This document shows, one piece after another, positions 44,831 to 55,170 of a DNA stretch of 64,000 bases. Below the pieces are notes generated by a model. That model did not search any database and had not been told where the DNA came from. It worked only from the letters and a program-made list of their open reading frames with translations. Where the stretch lies: positions 2,294,001-2,358,000 of the forward strand of contig NC_015588.1 in the NCBI RefSeq assembly GCF_000215105.1, in the 5' to 3' direction. Position numbers and translations under genes: made by a program. Position 1 is the stretch's first letter, and every line of letters begins with the position of its first letter. The DNA is from Isoptericola variabilis 225 (GTDB lineage: Bacteria > Actinomycetota > Actinomycetes > Actinomycetales > Cellulomonadaceae).

Positions 44831-45973
44831 TCACGCCAGGCGACGCATCCAGCCGTGACGGTCGGCCGCGCGCCCGTACTGGATGTCGGTGAGCTCGGTG
44901 CGGATCGCCATCGTCAGCTCGCCCGGCTCGCCGTCGGCCACCTTCGAGTCGAACGTCCCGCCCGCGAGGCGGCCGATCGGCGTCACGACGGCGGCGGTGC
45001 CGCACGCGAACACCTCGCGCACGCTGCCGTCGCCGAGGCCGGCGACGAGCTCGGCGAGCGGGATGCGGCGCTCGACGACCTCGCGGCCCTGGTCGGCGAC
45101 CAGGCGCAGGATGGACGAGCGCGTGACGCCCTCGAGGATCGAGCCGGTGAGCTCGGGCGTGTGCACGGAGCCGTCGGCCATGACGACGAAGACGTTCATG
45201 CCACCGAGCTCCTCGAGGTAGGAGTTCGTCGTCGAGTCGAGGAAGCACACCTGGTCGCAGCCGTGCTGCTGCGCCTCGACCTGCGGCAGCAGGCTCGCGG
45301 CGTAGTTGCCGCCGCACTTGGCGGCGCCGGTGCCGCCGGGTCCGGCGCGGTGGTAGTCCTCGGACACCCAGATCGACACGGGCCGCACGCCGCCCGCGAA
45401 GTACGGGCCGACGGGCGAGGCGATGACGAGGTACTCGACCTCGGCGGCCGGTCGCACGCCGAGGAACGGCTCGGACGCGAACATGAAGGGGCGCAGGTAG
45501 AGGCTCGAGTCCTCGCCGCCCGGCACCCATGCCAGGTCGGTCCGGACGAGCGCCGTGATGGAGCCGATGAAGTCGTCGACGCTCAGGGCGGGCAGCGCGA
45601 GGCGGTGCGCGGAGCGGGCGAAGCGGGCGGCGTTCTCCTCCGGTCGGAAGGTCCACACCGAGCCGTCGGCGTGCTTGTACGCCTTCATGCCCTCGAAGAT
45701 CTCCTGCGCGTAGTGCAGGACGGCGGTGGCCGGGTCGAGCTGCAGCGGGCCGTACTTCTCGATGCGCCGGTTGACCCACCCGTCGGCCTGGCGCCACGAG
45801 ATGCGCGCCATGTGGTCGGTGAAGACGGTGCCGAACTTCGGGTGCTCGAGCGCGGCCTCGCGCTCGGCGTCGGGCGTGGGCGTGTCCGTGGAGGTGACCT
45901 CGAACAGCGCGACGAGGTCTTCGAGCTCGCTGCGGAGGATCGAGCTGCTGCTGCTGGTGGTGCTGCTGGTCAT
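44831..45973 (-). CDS. ilvE: branched-chain amino-acid aminotransferase
   Basis: A 380-residue fold-type IV PLP enzyme that makes Ile, Val and Leu from their 2-oxo acids. Recognisable are YAQEIFEGMKAYKHADG, LYLRPFMFASEPFLGV, the catalytic lysine in GTGAAKCGGNYAAS, and EELGGMNVFVV. The C-terminal EVFACGTAAVVTPIG is the second PLP-phosphate loop. The N-terminus is Ser/Thr-rich low complexity. It lies downstream of leuB on the same strand, 150 bases away, with its own upstream region. A 13-base direct repeat (GGTGCGGACCCCT, 45992-46004 and 46112-46124) brackets that gap. Confidence 0.96.
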   Translation of the reverse strand: MTSSTTSSSSSILRSELEDLVALFEVTSTDTPTPDAEREAALEHPKFGTVFTDHMARISWRQADGWVNRRIEKYGPLQLDPATAVLHYAQEIFEGMKAYKHADGSVWTFRPEENAARFARSAHRLALPALSVDDFIGSITALVRTDLAWVPGGEDSSLYLRPFMFASEPFLGVRPAAEVEYLVIASPVGPYFAGGVRPVSIWVSEDYHRAGPGGTGAAKCGGNYAASLLPQVEAQQHGCDQVCFLDSTTNSYLEELGGMNVFVVMADGSVHTPELTGSILEGVTRSSILRLVADQGREVVERRIPLAELVAGLGDGSVREVFACGTAAVVTPIGRLAGGTFDSKVADGEPGELTMAIRTELTDIQYGRAADRHGWMRRLA

Positions 45974-46123
45974 GGTGGCGGGGCCCTTTCAGGTGCGGAC
46001 CCCTGTAGTGTTCCACGCCTCGAACGACGCGGCCTACGCCTGCAGCGGTCCTGGTGGATCGGACGGTGCTGGGGCGGACGGCCGGGTCGCTGCCGGCGGG
46101 GAGCGCGCTGCGGTGCGGACCCC

Positions 46124-47167
46124 TCAGCCGGCGACGCGGGCGGCGAGCTCGCGCCCGACCTCGGCCGTCGAGCGTACTCGGCCGCCGCGCTCGGCGAGGT
46201 CGGCGGCGACGGCGGTCTCGACGCGCCGGGCCTCCTCGGTCAGGCCGAGGTGGTCGAGCAGGAGCGCGACCGACAGCACGGTCGCGGTGGGGTCGGCCTT
46301 GCCCTGGCCCGCGATGTCGGGCGCCGAGCCGTGCACCGGCTCGAACATGGACGGCGCGGTGCGGTCGGGGTTGATGTTGGCCGACGCCGCCAGGCCGATG
46401 CCGCCGGTGATGGCCGCCGCCTGGTCGGTGAGGATGTCGCCGAACAGGTTGTCCGTGACGATGACGTCGAAGCGCGACGGGTTGGTCGTGAGGAAGATCG
46501 TCGCGGCGTCGACGTGCAGGTAGTCGGTCGTCACGTCGGGGAACTCGGCGTTCACGGCCTCGACCGTGCGGCGCCACAGGTGGCCGGCGTGGACGAGGAC
46601 GTTGTGCTTGTGCACGAGCGTGAGGTGCTTGCGGGGGCGCGCCTGCGCGCGGGCGAAGGCGTCGCGCACGACGCGCTCGACGCCGAACGCCGTGTTGATC
46701 GACACCTCGGTCGCGATCTCGTGGGGCGTGCCGGTGCGCAGCGAGCCGCCGTTGCCCACGTACGGGCCCTCGGTGCCCTCGCGCACGACGACGAAGTCGA
46801 CCTCGCCCGGGTTCGCGAGCGGACTCGTGACGCCCTCGTAGAGCTTGGCGGGGCGCAGGTTCACGTAGTGGTCGAGCGAGAACCGCAGCTTGAGCAGGAG
46901 CCCGCGCTCGAGCACGCCCGACGGGACGCTCGGGTCGCCGATCGCGCCGAGCAGGATCGCGTCGTGCTCCTTGATCCGGCCCAGGTCCTCGTCGGTCAGG
47001 GTCTCCCCCGTCGCGTGCCAGCGGCGCGCGCCCAGGTCGAACTCGGTCGTGGAGATCTTGACGTCGGAGCCGGCCACCGCCGACTCGAGCACGGCGAGCC
47101 CCTGCTCGACCACCTCGGTACCGATGCCGTCGCCTGCCACCACTGCCAGATCGATGCTCCGCGTCAT
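46124..47167 (-). CDS. leuB: 3-isopropylmalate dehydrogenase
   Basis: A 347-residue NAD-dependent decarboxylating dehydrogenase of leucine synthesis, also used for the methylmalate step after CimA. Visible are [24 protein letters not shown], the substrate-binding arginines in [10 protein letters not shown] and [10 protein letters not shown], the catalytic lysine in VHKHNVL, the metal aspartates in [13 protein letters not shown], and [21 protein letters not shown] lies 6 bases before the ATG, so it is probably leaderless. Confidence 0.97.
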   Translation of the reverse strand: MTRSIDLAVVAGDGIGTEVVEQGLAVLESAVAGSDVKISTTEFDLGARRWHATGETLTDEDLGRIKEHDAILLGAIGDPSVPSGVLERGLLLKLRFSLDHYVNLRPAKLYEGVTSPLANPGEVDFVVVREGTEGPYVGNGGSLRTGTPHEIATEVSINTAFGVERVVRDAFARAQARPRKHLTLVHKHNVLVHAGHLWRRTVEAVNAEFPDVTTDYLHVDAATIFLTTNPSRFDVIVTDNLFGDILTDQAAAITGGIGLAASANINPDRTAPSMFEPVHGSAPDIAGQGKADPTATVLSVALLLDHLGLTEEARRVETAVAADLAERGGRVRSTAEVGRELAARVAG

Positions 47168-47258
47168 GGGCCGAGCCTACGCCGCGGACGCCAGGATGCG
47201 GGACAGGTGTCTCATCACTCGGTCACGACGGCGGCTGACCTGCGGCACCGCGAACCGG

Positions 47259-47657
47259 TCACCGCTCGCGCGCCGACAGGACGCAGAACTCGTTGCCGTC
47301 CGGGTCGGCGAGCACGGTCCACGTCGCGTCGTCGGGCTGGCCCACGTCGACGACCGTGGCGCCCATGCCGACGAGCCGGGCGATCTCCGCGTCTCGGTCG
47401 TCGCTCGTGTGCGGGGCGAAGTCCCAGTGCAGGCGGTTCTTCATCGTCTTCTCGTGCTCGACCGGCACGAAGACCATGCCGGGCGGCACCTGGTGGAAGT
47501 CGAGCCTCTCGGAGAGCTCCATGGCCCACGGCGGCACCACGACGCTCTCGGAGTCGAGCTCGAAGATCACCTGCCAGCCGAGCGCCTCGGCCCACCAGCG
47601 GGCCAGCCTCCGGTGGTCGGTCGACTCCACCACGGTCGAGTACCAGCGCAGCGCCAT
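47259..47657 (-). CDS. VOC-superfamily (glyoxalase-like) protein
   Basis: A 132-residue protein of two beta-alpha-beta-beta-beta units. STVVESTDHRRLARWWAEAL begins the first, and LADPDGNEFCVL, the usual VOC ending with a Glu metal ligand, closes the second. RLHWDFAPHTSDD provides a His. Typical functions are metal-dependent lyases, dioxygenases or binding proteins, and the substrate is unknown. It is cut off from leuB by a short gap on the same strand. Confidence 0.85.
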   Translation of the reverse strand: MALRWYSTVVESTDHRRLARWWAEALGWQVIFELDSESVVVPPWAMELSERLDFHQVPPGMVFVPVEHEKTMKNRLHWDFAPHTSDDRDAEIARLVGMGATVVDVGQPDDATWTVLADPDGNEFCVLSARER

Positions 47658-47709
47658 CGCCGTCTCCTCTCGTCCCGCCCGACGCTAGCGCCCGCCACCG
47701 ACAGCGCCG

Positions 47710-48258
47710 TCAGGCGCCGTACAGGACCTCGAAGCGCTCGCAGACGACCGGCATGGACGGGTCGAACTCGTCGCCGACCGCCTCGAGCTGACGCCGCCAG
47801 TACCGCTCGTGGCCCTCGCGCCACGTCTCGAGCGTGCGGTCGTCCTCGCCCTCGAGGTGCGCGTGCTCGGCGGTCACCTCGGCGAACGGCACGACGTCGA
47901 CGCGCGTCGTGCGGATGAGCAGGCGCGGGTCCCCCGCGCCGTCGAGCACGATCGACAGGTCGCCCTTCGCAGGGACCGGCTCGCCCGCGCGCTCGAACTC
48001 GGACACGAGCTCCGCCGTCGCCGTCTTTGTGCCGTCGAGGACGAGCTGGAGCAGCTCGTCGGCGAGCTCGGGCGAGTCGCCGAACGACCAGGCCTGCGGC
48101 GCGACCGTCGTCGCCGTCGTCTCCCCGATGACCCCGCCGACCGTGTTCCGGTTGACCCGCACCCGCGCGGTCTCCCAGAACCGCAGGATCTTCTCCGCCT
48201 GCGCGGTGTCGTCGAGGCCGGTGGTCTCGGGCTCCGTGCCCGACGTCGCGTCGCTCAT
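47710..48258 (-). CDS. ASCH-domain protein
   Basis: A 182-residue protein. The N-terminal helix region RFWETARVRVN is followed by the ASCH beta-barrel: LLQLVLDGTKTATAE (with the GxKxxE-like signature), VPAKGDLSIVLDG and RLLIRTTRVDVVPFAEV. The C-terminus EGHERYWRRQL ends the fold. ASCH domains bind RNA or nucleosides, and some hydrolyse N4-acetylcytidine; this member's role is unknown. Its start borders the 20-bp repeat array, so its promoter is either inside the repeats or absent. Confidence 0.85.
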   Translation of the reverse strand: MSDATSGTEPETTGLDDTAQAEKILRFWETARVRVNRNTVGGVIGETTATTVAPQAWSFGDSPELADELLQLVLDGTKTATAELVSEFERAGEPVPAKGDLSIVLDGAGDPRLLIRTTRVDVVPFAEVTAEHAHLEGEDDRTLETWREGHERYWRRQLEAVGDEFDPSMPVVCERFEVLYGA

Positions 48259-48280
48259 GCGCCCATCCTGCCACCGCCGA

Positions 48281-48440
48281 CGTAGCGCCCGACCCGCCGA
48301 GGTAGCGCGCGATCCCGCGAGGTAGCGCACCGCCGCGCGAAGTAGCGCGCAATCCCGCGAGGTAGCGCACCGCCACGCGAAGTAGCGCGCAATCCCGCGA
48401 GGTAGCGCACCGCCACGCGAAGTAGCGCGCGGTTCGCCGA
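48281..48440 (+). repeat. eight-copy 20-bp tandem repeat array
   Basis: Eight units of exactly 20 bases follow each other. Each starts RGTAGCGC and most end CGCGA. Two variants alternate (units ending aatcccgcga and cgccacgcga), so the last copies also form an almost exact 40-bp repeat. It lies upstream of the ASCH gene and encodes no plausible protein. The region between this array and the next (48441-48574) contains only a short frame ending AKLVDAALRMAGLTV, possibly a gene remnant. Confidence 0.85.
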
Positions 48441-48574
48441 CGCCGCGAGCACCTTGGTCCGGATCGTCTACCGCGCCCGCCTGGACCGAGGCCAAGCTCG
48501 TCGACGCCGCGTTGCGCATGGCCGGGCTCACCGTCTGACGCGAGCACCGCCGTCGGGCACCGGACGACCGGCCG

Positions 48575-48654
48575 TCGCTACCTCGCCGAAAGAGAGCGCT
48601 ACCTCGCGAAGGAACGCGCTACCTCGTCGAGAGGCGCGCTACCTCGGCGGAAGG
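48575..48654 (-). repeat. four-copy 20-bp repeat array in inverted orientation
   Basis: Four 20-base units share GCTACCTCG at a fixed position, the reverse complement of the CGAGGTAGC core of the larger array 134 bases away. The two arrays could fold onto each other as a long hairpin in DNA or RNA. It lies directly before the ilvC terminator. Confidence 0.8.
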
Positions 48655-48666
48655 ATGAACACGAAC

Positions 48667-48708
48667 GCGCGGCCGCCGTCCCGGGATCACCGGGGACGAC
48701 GGCCGCGC
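48667..48708 (-). terminator. terminator of the ilvBNC operon
   Basis: Arms 48667-48682 and 48693-48708 form a 16-bp stem with a single mismatch and a 10-base loop, 24 bases beyond the ilvC stop. No strong U-tract. Confidence 0.75.
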
Positions 48709-48731
48709 GCGTCGCTGCTGACGATGGTGGG

Positions 48732-50337
<1,606 letters not shown>

Positions 50338-50341
50338 GTGC

Positions 50342-52234
50342 TCAGTCCTCCCGGTCCCAGGCGGGCGAGATGCCGCGCGCGTACTGGATGTCGTCGTTGC
50401 TCACGCCCGCGGCGACCATGGGCCACACCATGGCGTCGCGCGAGACGGTGAAGTCGACGACGACGGGGCGGTCGTCGATCTCGTTCGCCTTGCGGATCGC
50501 CTCGTCGACCTCGCGCTCGTGCTCGACGCGGATGCCCACGCAGCCGTACGCCTCGGCGAGCTTGACGAAGTCGGGGATGCGGACGGTGCCGTGCCCGGTG
50601 TGCAGGTCGGTGTTCGAGTACCGCTCGTTGTAGAACAGCGTCTGCCACTGGCGCACCATGCCGAGCGAGCTGTTGTTGATCAGCGCCACCTTGATGGGGA
50701 TGTCGTTGATCGCGCAGGTCGCGAGCTCCTGGTTGGTCATCTGGAAGCAGCCGTCGCCGTCGATCGCCCACACGTCGCGGTCGGGCGCACCGACCTTGGC
50801 TCCCATGGCCGCGGGGATCGCGTAGCCCATCGTGCCGAGGCCGCCCGAGTTGATCCAGGTGCGCGGGTTCTCGTACGAGATGAACTGGGCGGCCCACATC
50901 TGGTGCTGGCCGACGCCGGCGACGTAGATCGTCTCCGGACCGGAGAGCTCGCCCAGGCGTCCGATGACGTGCTGCGGCGCGAGGTGACCGTCGTCGGTCG
51001 GCGAGTAGCCGAGCGGGTACGTCGAGCGCCAGGTGTCGATCTGGTGCCACCACGCCTCGACATCGGGCTTGCCCGACGTCGCGTGCTCCTGCTCGAGCAC
51101 CGGCAGCAGGTCCGCGATGACCTCGCGCAGGTCCCCGACGATCGGGACGTCGACCTCGCGGTTCTTGCCGATCTCGGCGGGGTCGATGTCGGCGTGCACG
51201 ATCGCGGCGTGCGGGGCGAAGCTCGACAGCTTGCCGGTGACGCGGTCGTCGAACCGGGCGCCCAGCGCGACGATGAGGTCGGCCTTCTGCAGCGCGGCCA
51301 CGGCGGGGACGGTGCCGTGCATGCCGGGCATGCCGAGGTGCTGGGGGTGGCTGTCGGGCACCGCGCCGCGCGCCATGAGCGTCGTGACGACGGGAGCGCC
51401 CGAGAGGTCGACGAGCTTGCGCAGCAGCGCCGACGCGCCGGCCCGGATCACGCCGCCGCCCACGTACAGGACGGGCCGGCGCGCGGTCGCGAGCAGGCGG
51501 GCCGCCTCGCGGATCTGCTTCGCGTGCGGCTTCGTCACGGGGTGGTACCCGGGCAGCTGCAGCTCCTGCGGCCAGGAGAACGTGGTCCGCGCCTGCATCG
51601 CCGACTTGGCGATGTCGACGAGCACCGGGCCGGGCCGGCCGGTCGAGGCGATGTGGAACGCCTCGGCGATCGTGCGCGGGATCTCGTCGGGGTCGGTCAC
51701 GAGGTACGAGTGCTTGGTGATCGGCATCGTGATGCCGACGATGTCCGCCTCCTGGAAGGCGTCCGTGCCGATCATCGGCGCCCCGACCTGGCCCGTGATG
51801 GCGACCATGGGCACCGAGTCCATGTTCGCGTCGGCGATCGGCGTCACGAGGTTCGTCGCGCCGGGGCCCGACGTCGCCATGGTCACGCCGACCTTGCCCG
51901 TCGCGTGGGCGTAGCCCGACGCCGCGTGGCCGCCGCCCTGCTCGTGGCGCACCAGGATGTGGCGCAGCGCCTTGGAGTCCATGAGCGGGTCGTATGTCGG
52001 CAGGATCGCACCGCCGGGGATGCCGAACACGACCTCCGCGCCGACCGCCTCCAGCGACTTGACGATCGACTGCGCGCCCGTGACGTTCTCCTCCCGGACG
52101 GTCGGCCGCGACCCCTCCGGTACGCCGACGCCGCGGCTGCGCGACTCGGCGCGCGTGGCCAGGCTCGCGGGGCTGCCGGGCGCGCTCGAGGCGCGCGCGG
52201 CGACCTGTGCGGGGGTCGGGTTCGGCTGGACCAT
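50342..52234 (-). CDS. ilvB: acetolactate synthase large subunit
   Basis: A 630-residue TPP/FAD enzyme for the first common step of Val and Ile synthesis. The activating Glu is in [31 protein letters not shown] and the FAD region [12 protein letters not shown] are present, and the TPP-Mg site is [13 protein letters not shown] with [12 protein letters not shown]. The first 50 residues (Ser/Ala/Arg-rich) precede the conserved core starting [12 protein letters not shown]; a start nearer the core is possible, but ATG 52234 has AGGAG well placed. The gene follows an Ile/Leu/Val leader peptide and a terminator. Confidence 0.97.
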   Translation of the reverse strand: MVQPNPTPAQVAARASSAPGSPASLATRAESRSRGVGVPEGSRPTVREENVTGAQSIVKSLEAVGAEVVFGIPGGAILPTYDPLMDSKALRHILVRHEQGGGHAASGYAHATGKVGVTMATSGPGATNLVTPIADANMDSVPMVAITGQVGAPMIGTDAFQEADIVGITMPITKHSYLVTDPDEIPRTIAEAFHIASTGRPGPVLVDIAKSAMQARTTFSWPQELQLPGYHPVTKPHAKQIREAARLLATARRPVLYVGGGVIRAGASALLRKLVDLSGAPVVTTLMARGAVPDSHPQHLGMPGMHGTVPAVAALQKADLIVALGARFDDRVTGKLSSFAPHAAIVHADIDPAEIGKNREVDVPIVGDLREVIADLLPVLEQEHATSGKPDVEAWWHQIDTWRSTYPLGYSPTDDGHLAPQHVIGRLGELSGPETIYVAGVGQHQMWAAQFISYENPRTWINSGGLGTMGYAIPAAMGAKVGAPDRDVWAIDGDGCFQMTNQELATCAINDIPIKVALINNSSLGMVRQWQTLFYNERYSNTDLHTGHGTVRIPDFVKLAEAYGCVGIRVEHEREVDEAIRKANEIDDRPVVVDFTVSRDAMVWPMVAAGVSNDDIQYARGISPAWDRED

Positions 52235-52271
52235 CGGTCTCTCCTGCCGGTCGTACGGGACGGGTGCAATG

Positions 52272-52314
52272 AAAAACCCCTCGGTCCCGGCGGACGCGGG
52301 GACGGACGAGGGGT
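52272..52314 (-). terminator. attenuator terminator in the ilvB leader
   Basis: On the minus strand an 8-bp outer stem (arms 52276-52283 and 52307-52314) continues into a 5-bp inner stem (GTCCC/GGGAC, 3-base bulge) and is followed by UUUUU. It lies between the leader peptide and the ilvB ribosome binding site, the right place for an attenuator. Confidence 0.75.
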
Positions 52315-52344
52315 GAGCGCGCTGACGAAGCCCGGTGCGTGGCC

Positions 52345-52392
52345 TCAGCCGGCGCGCCCAGGAAGAAGTACTACGAGAATCGTCGTCTGCAC
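52345..52392 (-). CDS. ilvB leader peptide rich in Ile, Leu and Val codons
   Basis: A 15-codon ORF encoding [15 protein letters not shown] from a GTG at 52392, with six consecutive branched-chain codons (ATT CTC GTA GTA CTT CTT). Several are codons that are rare in this genome (GTA, CTT, ATT), which would make stalling more sensitive. An in-frame GTG at 52401 could add three residues. A promoter -10 ends 7 bases before 52392, so the ORF is probably the leaderless 5' end of the ilvBNC mRNA. This is a classic attenuation leader as known in corynebacteria and streptomycetes. Confidence 0.8.
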   Translation of the reverse strand: MQTTILVVLLPGRAG

Positions 52393-52399
52393 GTGACGC

Positions 52400-52428
52400 A
52401 CGTTACGCCGCCGAGGCGGAGATGTCAC
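52400..52428 (-). promoter_or_regulatory. ilvBNC leader promoter
   Basis: On the minus strand GTGACA (52428-52423), a 17-base spacer and TAACGT (52405-52400) precede the leader GTG by 7 bases. Spacing is identical to that of the cimA leader promoter. Confidence 0.55.
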
Positions 52429-52429
52429 G

Positions 52430-52471
52430 TCGTGAGCCGGGAGTCCCACATCATGGACTCCCGGCTCACGA
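52430..52471. terminator. hairpin terminator after the ABC exporter genes
   Basis: A perfect 17-bp stem (arms 52430-52446 and 52455-52471) with an 8-base loop lies 20 bases past the permease stop. It separates that operon from the ilvBNC promoter on the same strand. Confidence 0.78.
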
Positions 52472-52490
52472 CCGTGGACACGGTCCGCGG

Positions 52491-53552
52491 TCAGGCGACG
52501 TCGCGCCGCCGGAACACGAGCACGGCGACGAGCGTGAGCAGCGCCGTGAGCACCAGCAGGTACACGCCGCCCTGGGTCTGGGACACCGCCCGCTCGACCC
52601 ACTCCTCGTAGTACGTGCCGTCCTCGGCGACGAGCGACGTCGTCGTGCCGTAGGTGGCCCCGGCGTCGACCCACGCCCGCAGGTTGAGCGCAGGCATCCA
52701 CCGCTGCAGCTCGCCGAGCCCGTAGCTGAACACGCTGCTCGCCCACAGCAGGACGACGGCCGCGCCGATCGCGGCGGCGGCGTGCCGCAGCAGGACCCCG
52801 AGCGCCACGCCCACGACCGCCGTCGCCGCCCCGGCCACGACGAGCCTGCCCGTGTACGCGGCGACCTCTCCCCAGACCTGGGGCGTCACGTCGCCGAGCG
52901 TGCCGTACCACGCGTGCGCGGCGTAGACGACGCCGACGACCGCGGCCCATCCGAGCAGCACCAGCGGCACCGTGCCGAGCCCGGCCGCGGCGGCCTTGGA
53001 CCAGTAGACCCGCTGACGCCGCGGCTCGAAGGTGAGCCACATCCCGAGCGCCCCCGACGACGTCTCGGCCGTCACGAAGCTCACCGCGACGACGAACGCG
53101 ATGACGAGCAGGAACGTGGCGCTCTGGGCCGCGGCCGCGAGGCCGCCCCAGCCGTACCAGAGCGACGAGTAGACGGCGGCGACCGCGGGGTCGGTGCTCT
53201 CGGGACCCATCGACCCGCGCTGCTCGGCGCTCGGCACGAACGTCGTCGTCGGCGGCAGGAAGTGCTCGAGCCGCGGCGCCATGTCGTCGCAGCCCCAGTC
53301 GACGGGCTCAGGCTGAGCGGCCTCGTCCTCCTTGCAGGACGCGACCTGCTCCTCGCCGTGCTCCTCCCACCACGCGAGCTCGTCGGCGTAGAACCGTTCC
53401 GCCTCGGCGATCTGCGCCTCGGTCGGCGGCGAGGCCATCGAGAAGGCGGACGCACCGGTGATCGCCACGACGGCGAGCACCGCGACGGTCATCCACCGCG
53501 TGAGCCGCCGCGCCCACAGGCGGCGCAGCTCGACCCTCAGCAGCCGCGTCAT
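52491..53552 (-). CDS. ABC-2-type exporter permease
   Basis: A 353-residue membrane protein. One N-terminal helix (WMTVAVLAVVAITGASAF) is followed by a large extracytoplasmic domain (about 40-125, with paired cysteines in ASCKEDE and DWGCDDM). Five more helices and a C-terminal VFRRRD tail complete it. This is the single-large-loop layout of antibiotic/lantibiotic-type exporters of the ABC-2 group. The start overlaps the ATPase stop (ATGA). Substrate unknown. Confidence 0.82.
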   Translation of the reverse strand: MTRLLRVELRRLWARRLTRWMTVAVLAVVAITGASAFSMASPPTEAQIAEAERFYADELAWWEEHGEEQVASCKEDEAAQPEPVDWGCDDMAPRLEHFLPPTTTFVPSAEQRGSMGPESTDPAVAAVYSSLWYGWGGLAAAAQSATFLLVIAFVVAVSFVTAETSSGALGMWLTFEPRRQRVYWSKAAAAGLGTVPLVLLGWAAVVGVVYAAHAWYGTLGDVTPQVWGEVAAYTGRLVVAGAATAVVGVALGVLLRHAAAAIGAAVVLLWASSVFSYGLGELQRWMPALNLRAWVDAGATYGTTTSLVAEDGTYYEEWVERAVSQTQGGVYLLVLTALLTLVAVLVFRRRDVA

Positions 53553-54637
53553 CGGGCACCTCCGTCCGCGGAGCCGTCACGGACCGCGTCGTCGGCACCG
53601 GCGGCGGCACCCGCCCCGACCACCGCAGGCACGGGCGCCGACGGCGGCGGCCCGGCATCGCCCCGCCGTCGACGACGGCGCTCGCCACGGTGCGTGCGCC
53701 CGCCCGGCGTCTCATGCTGGGTGAGCCCGAGGAACACCGACTCGAGGTCGGCCTGCAGCGGCGTGAGCTCGCTGAGCCACACCCCCCGCTCCCCCAGCAG
53801 GCGCGTCACGTACGCCGGATCGGGGACGCCGTCGACCACGAGCGCTCCCTGCTCGGGGCGCACCACGAGGCCGTCCGCCTCGAGCGCCGTCGTCGCGAGC
53901 TTCGCGTCGTCGGGCCGGACCCGCACACGTACCGAGCGCTTCCCCTCGCCGAGGAGTGACGCGACGCTGCCCGACGCGATAAGCCGGCCGCGCGCCACGA
54001 TCGACACGGTGTCGGCGATCTGCTCGACCTCGGCCAGGATGTGGCTCGAGACCAGCACCGTCTTGCCCTGGTCGGCCAGCCCGCGCATCGTCTGGCGGAC
54101 CTCGCGGATGCCCGCGGGGTCGAGGCCGTTCGTGGGCTCGTCGAAGATGAGCAGGTCGGGGTCCTTGAGGAGCGTGGCCGCGATCGCCAGGCGCTGCTTC
54201 ATGCCGAGCGAGTACGTGCGGTACCGGTCGCGGTCGCGACCCGCGAGCGCCACCTCCTCCAGCACGGCGTCGACCCGGGCGCGCGGCGCGCCGATCGCGT
54301 CGGCCAGGAGCGTGAGGTTGCGCCGGGCGCTGAAGGCGGGGAAGAACTTGGGGCTCTCGACGATCGCCCCGACCCGTCCGACGACGGCGGGCAGCTCGCG
54401 CGGCACCTCGTGGCCGAAGATGCGGGCCGTGCCGCGGTCGGGCCGCACGAGGCCGAGCAGCATCCGGATCGTCGTCGTCTTGCCGGACCCGTTGGGGCCG
54501 AGGAACCCGTGCACTCCCCCGACGGGAACCGCGAGGTCCAGCCCTTCGACCCCGACCGAGCGCCCGCGCACGCTCCGGTACGTCTTGCGCAGCCCGTGCG
54601 TCTCGATCGCCAGGCCGACGTGCTCCGCCGTCGCCAC
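53549..54637 (-). CDS. ABC transporter ATP-binding protein
   Basis: A 362-residue ATPase. Walker A is GPNGSGKTTTIRM, the Q-loop region VGAIVESPKF, the signature YSLGMKQRLAIA, Walker B LLIFDEPTNGLDP and the switch SSHILAEVEQ. From about residue 225 it has a DrrA-like C-terminal extension and a low-complexity Pro/Ala/Arg tail. GTG 54637 was chosen for its GGGAGG site; the longer frame upstream is arginine-rich and unconserved. It pairs with the overlapping permease as an exporter. Confidence 0.88.
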   Translation of the reverse strand: MATAEHVGLAIETHGLRKTYRSVRGRSVGVEGLDLAVPVGGVHGFLGPNGSGKTTTIRMLLGLVRPDRGTARIFGHEVPRELPAVVGRVGAIVESPKFFPAFSARRNLTLLADAIGAPRARVDAVLEEVALAGRDRDRYRTYSLGMKQRLAIAATLLKDPDLLIFDEPTNGLDPAGIREVRQTMRGLADQGKTVLVSSHILAEVEQIADTVSIVARGRLIASGSVASLLGEGKRSVRVRVRPDDAKLATTALEADGLVVRPEQGALVVDGVPDPAYVTRLLGERGVWLSELTPLQADLESVFLGLTQHETPGGRTHRGERRRRRRGDAGPPPSAPVPAVVGAGAAAGADDAVRDGSADGGAR

Positions 54638-54765
54638 GCGCGCCTCCCTCGTGGCCGCGGCGCGCCGGGACCACCTCGTCCGTCGCCGGCGGCACGCCGG
54701 CGTCAGGCGGAGCATAGCGGTTTTCACGCCCGTCCCGTGAGAGGGTCAAGCGTGTCAAGGGATGG

Positions 54766-55170
54766 TCATCCACCCAGGTGAGCGGCTAGCCCTCCGCACC
54801 GATCGGGATGTCGAGCTCGCGCGCGGCGTCGGTGATCCGCCGGGCGAGGTCGACGTCCCGCTGGCTCAGGCCGCCGATGTCGTGCGAGCTGACCCGCACG
54901 GTCCGTGCGGAACGTGGCCTGGGCCGCGTCGTCGCCGACCCCAGCCCTGGGCCCGGCGAGGCCCCAGGCCGACGCGAGATAGCAGAGCGCCAGGGCGGCG
55001 ACGGATCGTGCGCCCCGCGGAGCCCGACGACGCGCGCCCACGACGAGTCCCGCCCCGGCGGCGAGCGCCCCGCCCACCAGGGGACTCGCGGCACCGACCA
55101 CCACGACGGCGACGAGCAGGCCGCCCGCCAGCAGCGTGGCACCGCCCCGGCGCAGGGCTCCCGGGCCCAT
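54766..55170 (-). CDS. small membrane protein with an out-of-family tail
   Basis: The ATG overlaps the ilvD stop by one base (TGATG), so translation is coupled. The first 75 of 134 residues form three hydrophobic segments (GATLLAGGLLVAVVVVGAAS, GALAAGAGLVVGA, SVAALALCYLASAWG). The remainder is Arg/Pro-rich and unlike a membrane protein. In that stretch another frame reads as the end of a different protein (see the remnant). The natural C-terminus may be lost; function unknown. Confidence 0.5.
   Translation of the reverse strand: MGPGALRRGGATLLAGGLLVAVVVVGAASPLVGGALAAGAGLVVGARRRAPRGARSVAALALCYLASAWGLAGPRAGVGDDAAQATFRTDRAGQLARHRRPEPAGRRPRPADHRRRARARHPDRCGGLAAHLGG
54786..54899 (-). pseudogene. 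C-terminal remnant of a pterin-4a-carbinolamine dehydratase-like protein
   Basis: A frame ending in TAG at 54786 reads VSSHDIGGLSQRDVDLARRI followed by TDAARELDIPIGAEG. The SHDIGGLSxRDVxLA pattern is the usual last helix of 4a-hydroxytetrahydrobiopterin dehydratases. The catalytic N-terminal part is not present in any frame upstream; the small membrane protein occupies that space. Confidence 0.45.

Noticed and set aside
45992..46124. 13-base direct repeat as an attachment site around the ilvE-leuB gap
   Set aside because: The repeat GGTGCGGACCCCT brackets only 107 bases, with no integrase or mobile gene; reported only as context in ilvE.
48281..48654. CRISPR array
   Set aside because: Units are contiguous 20-bp repeats without unique spacers, no leader and no cas genes nearby.
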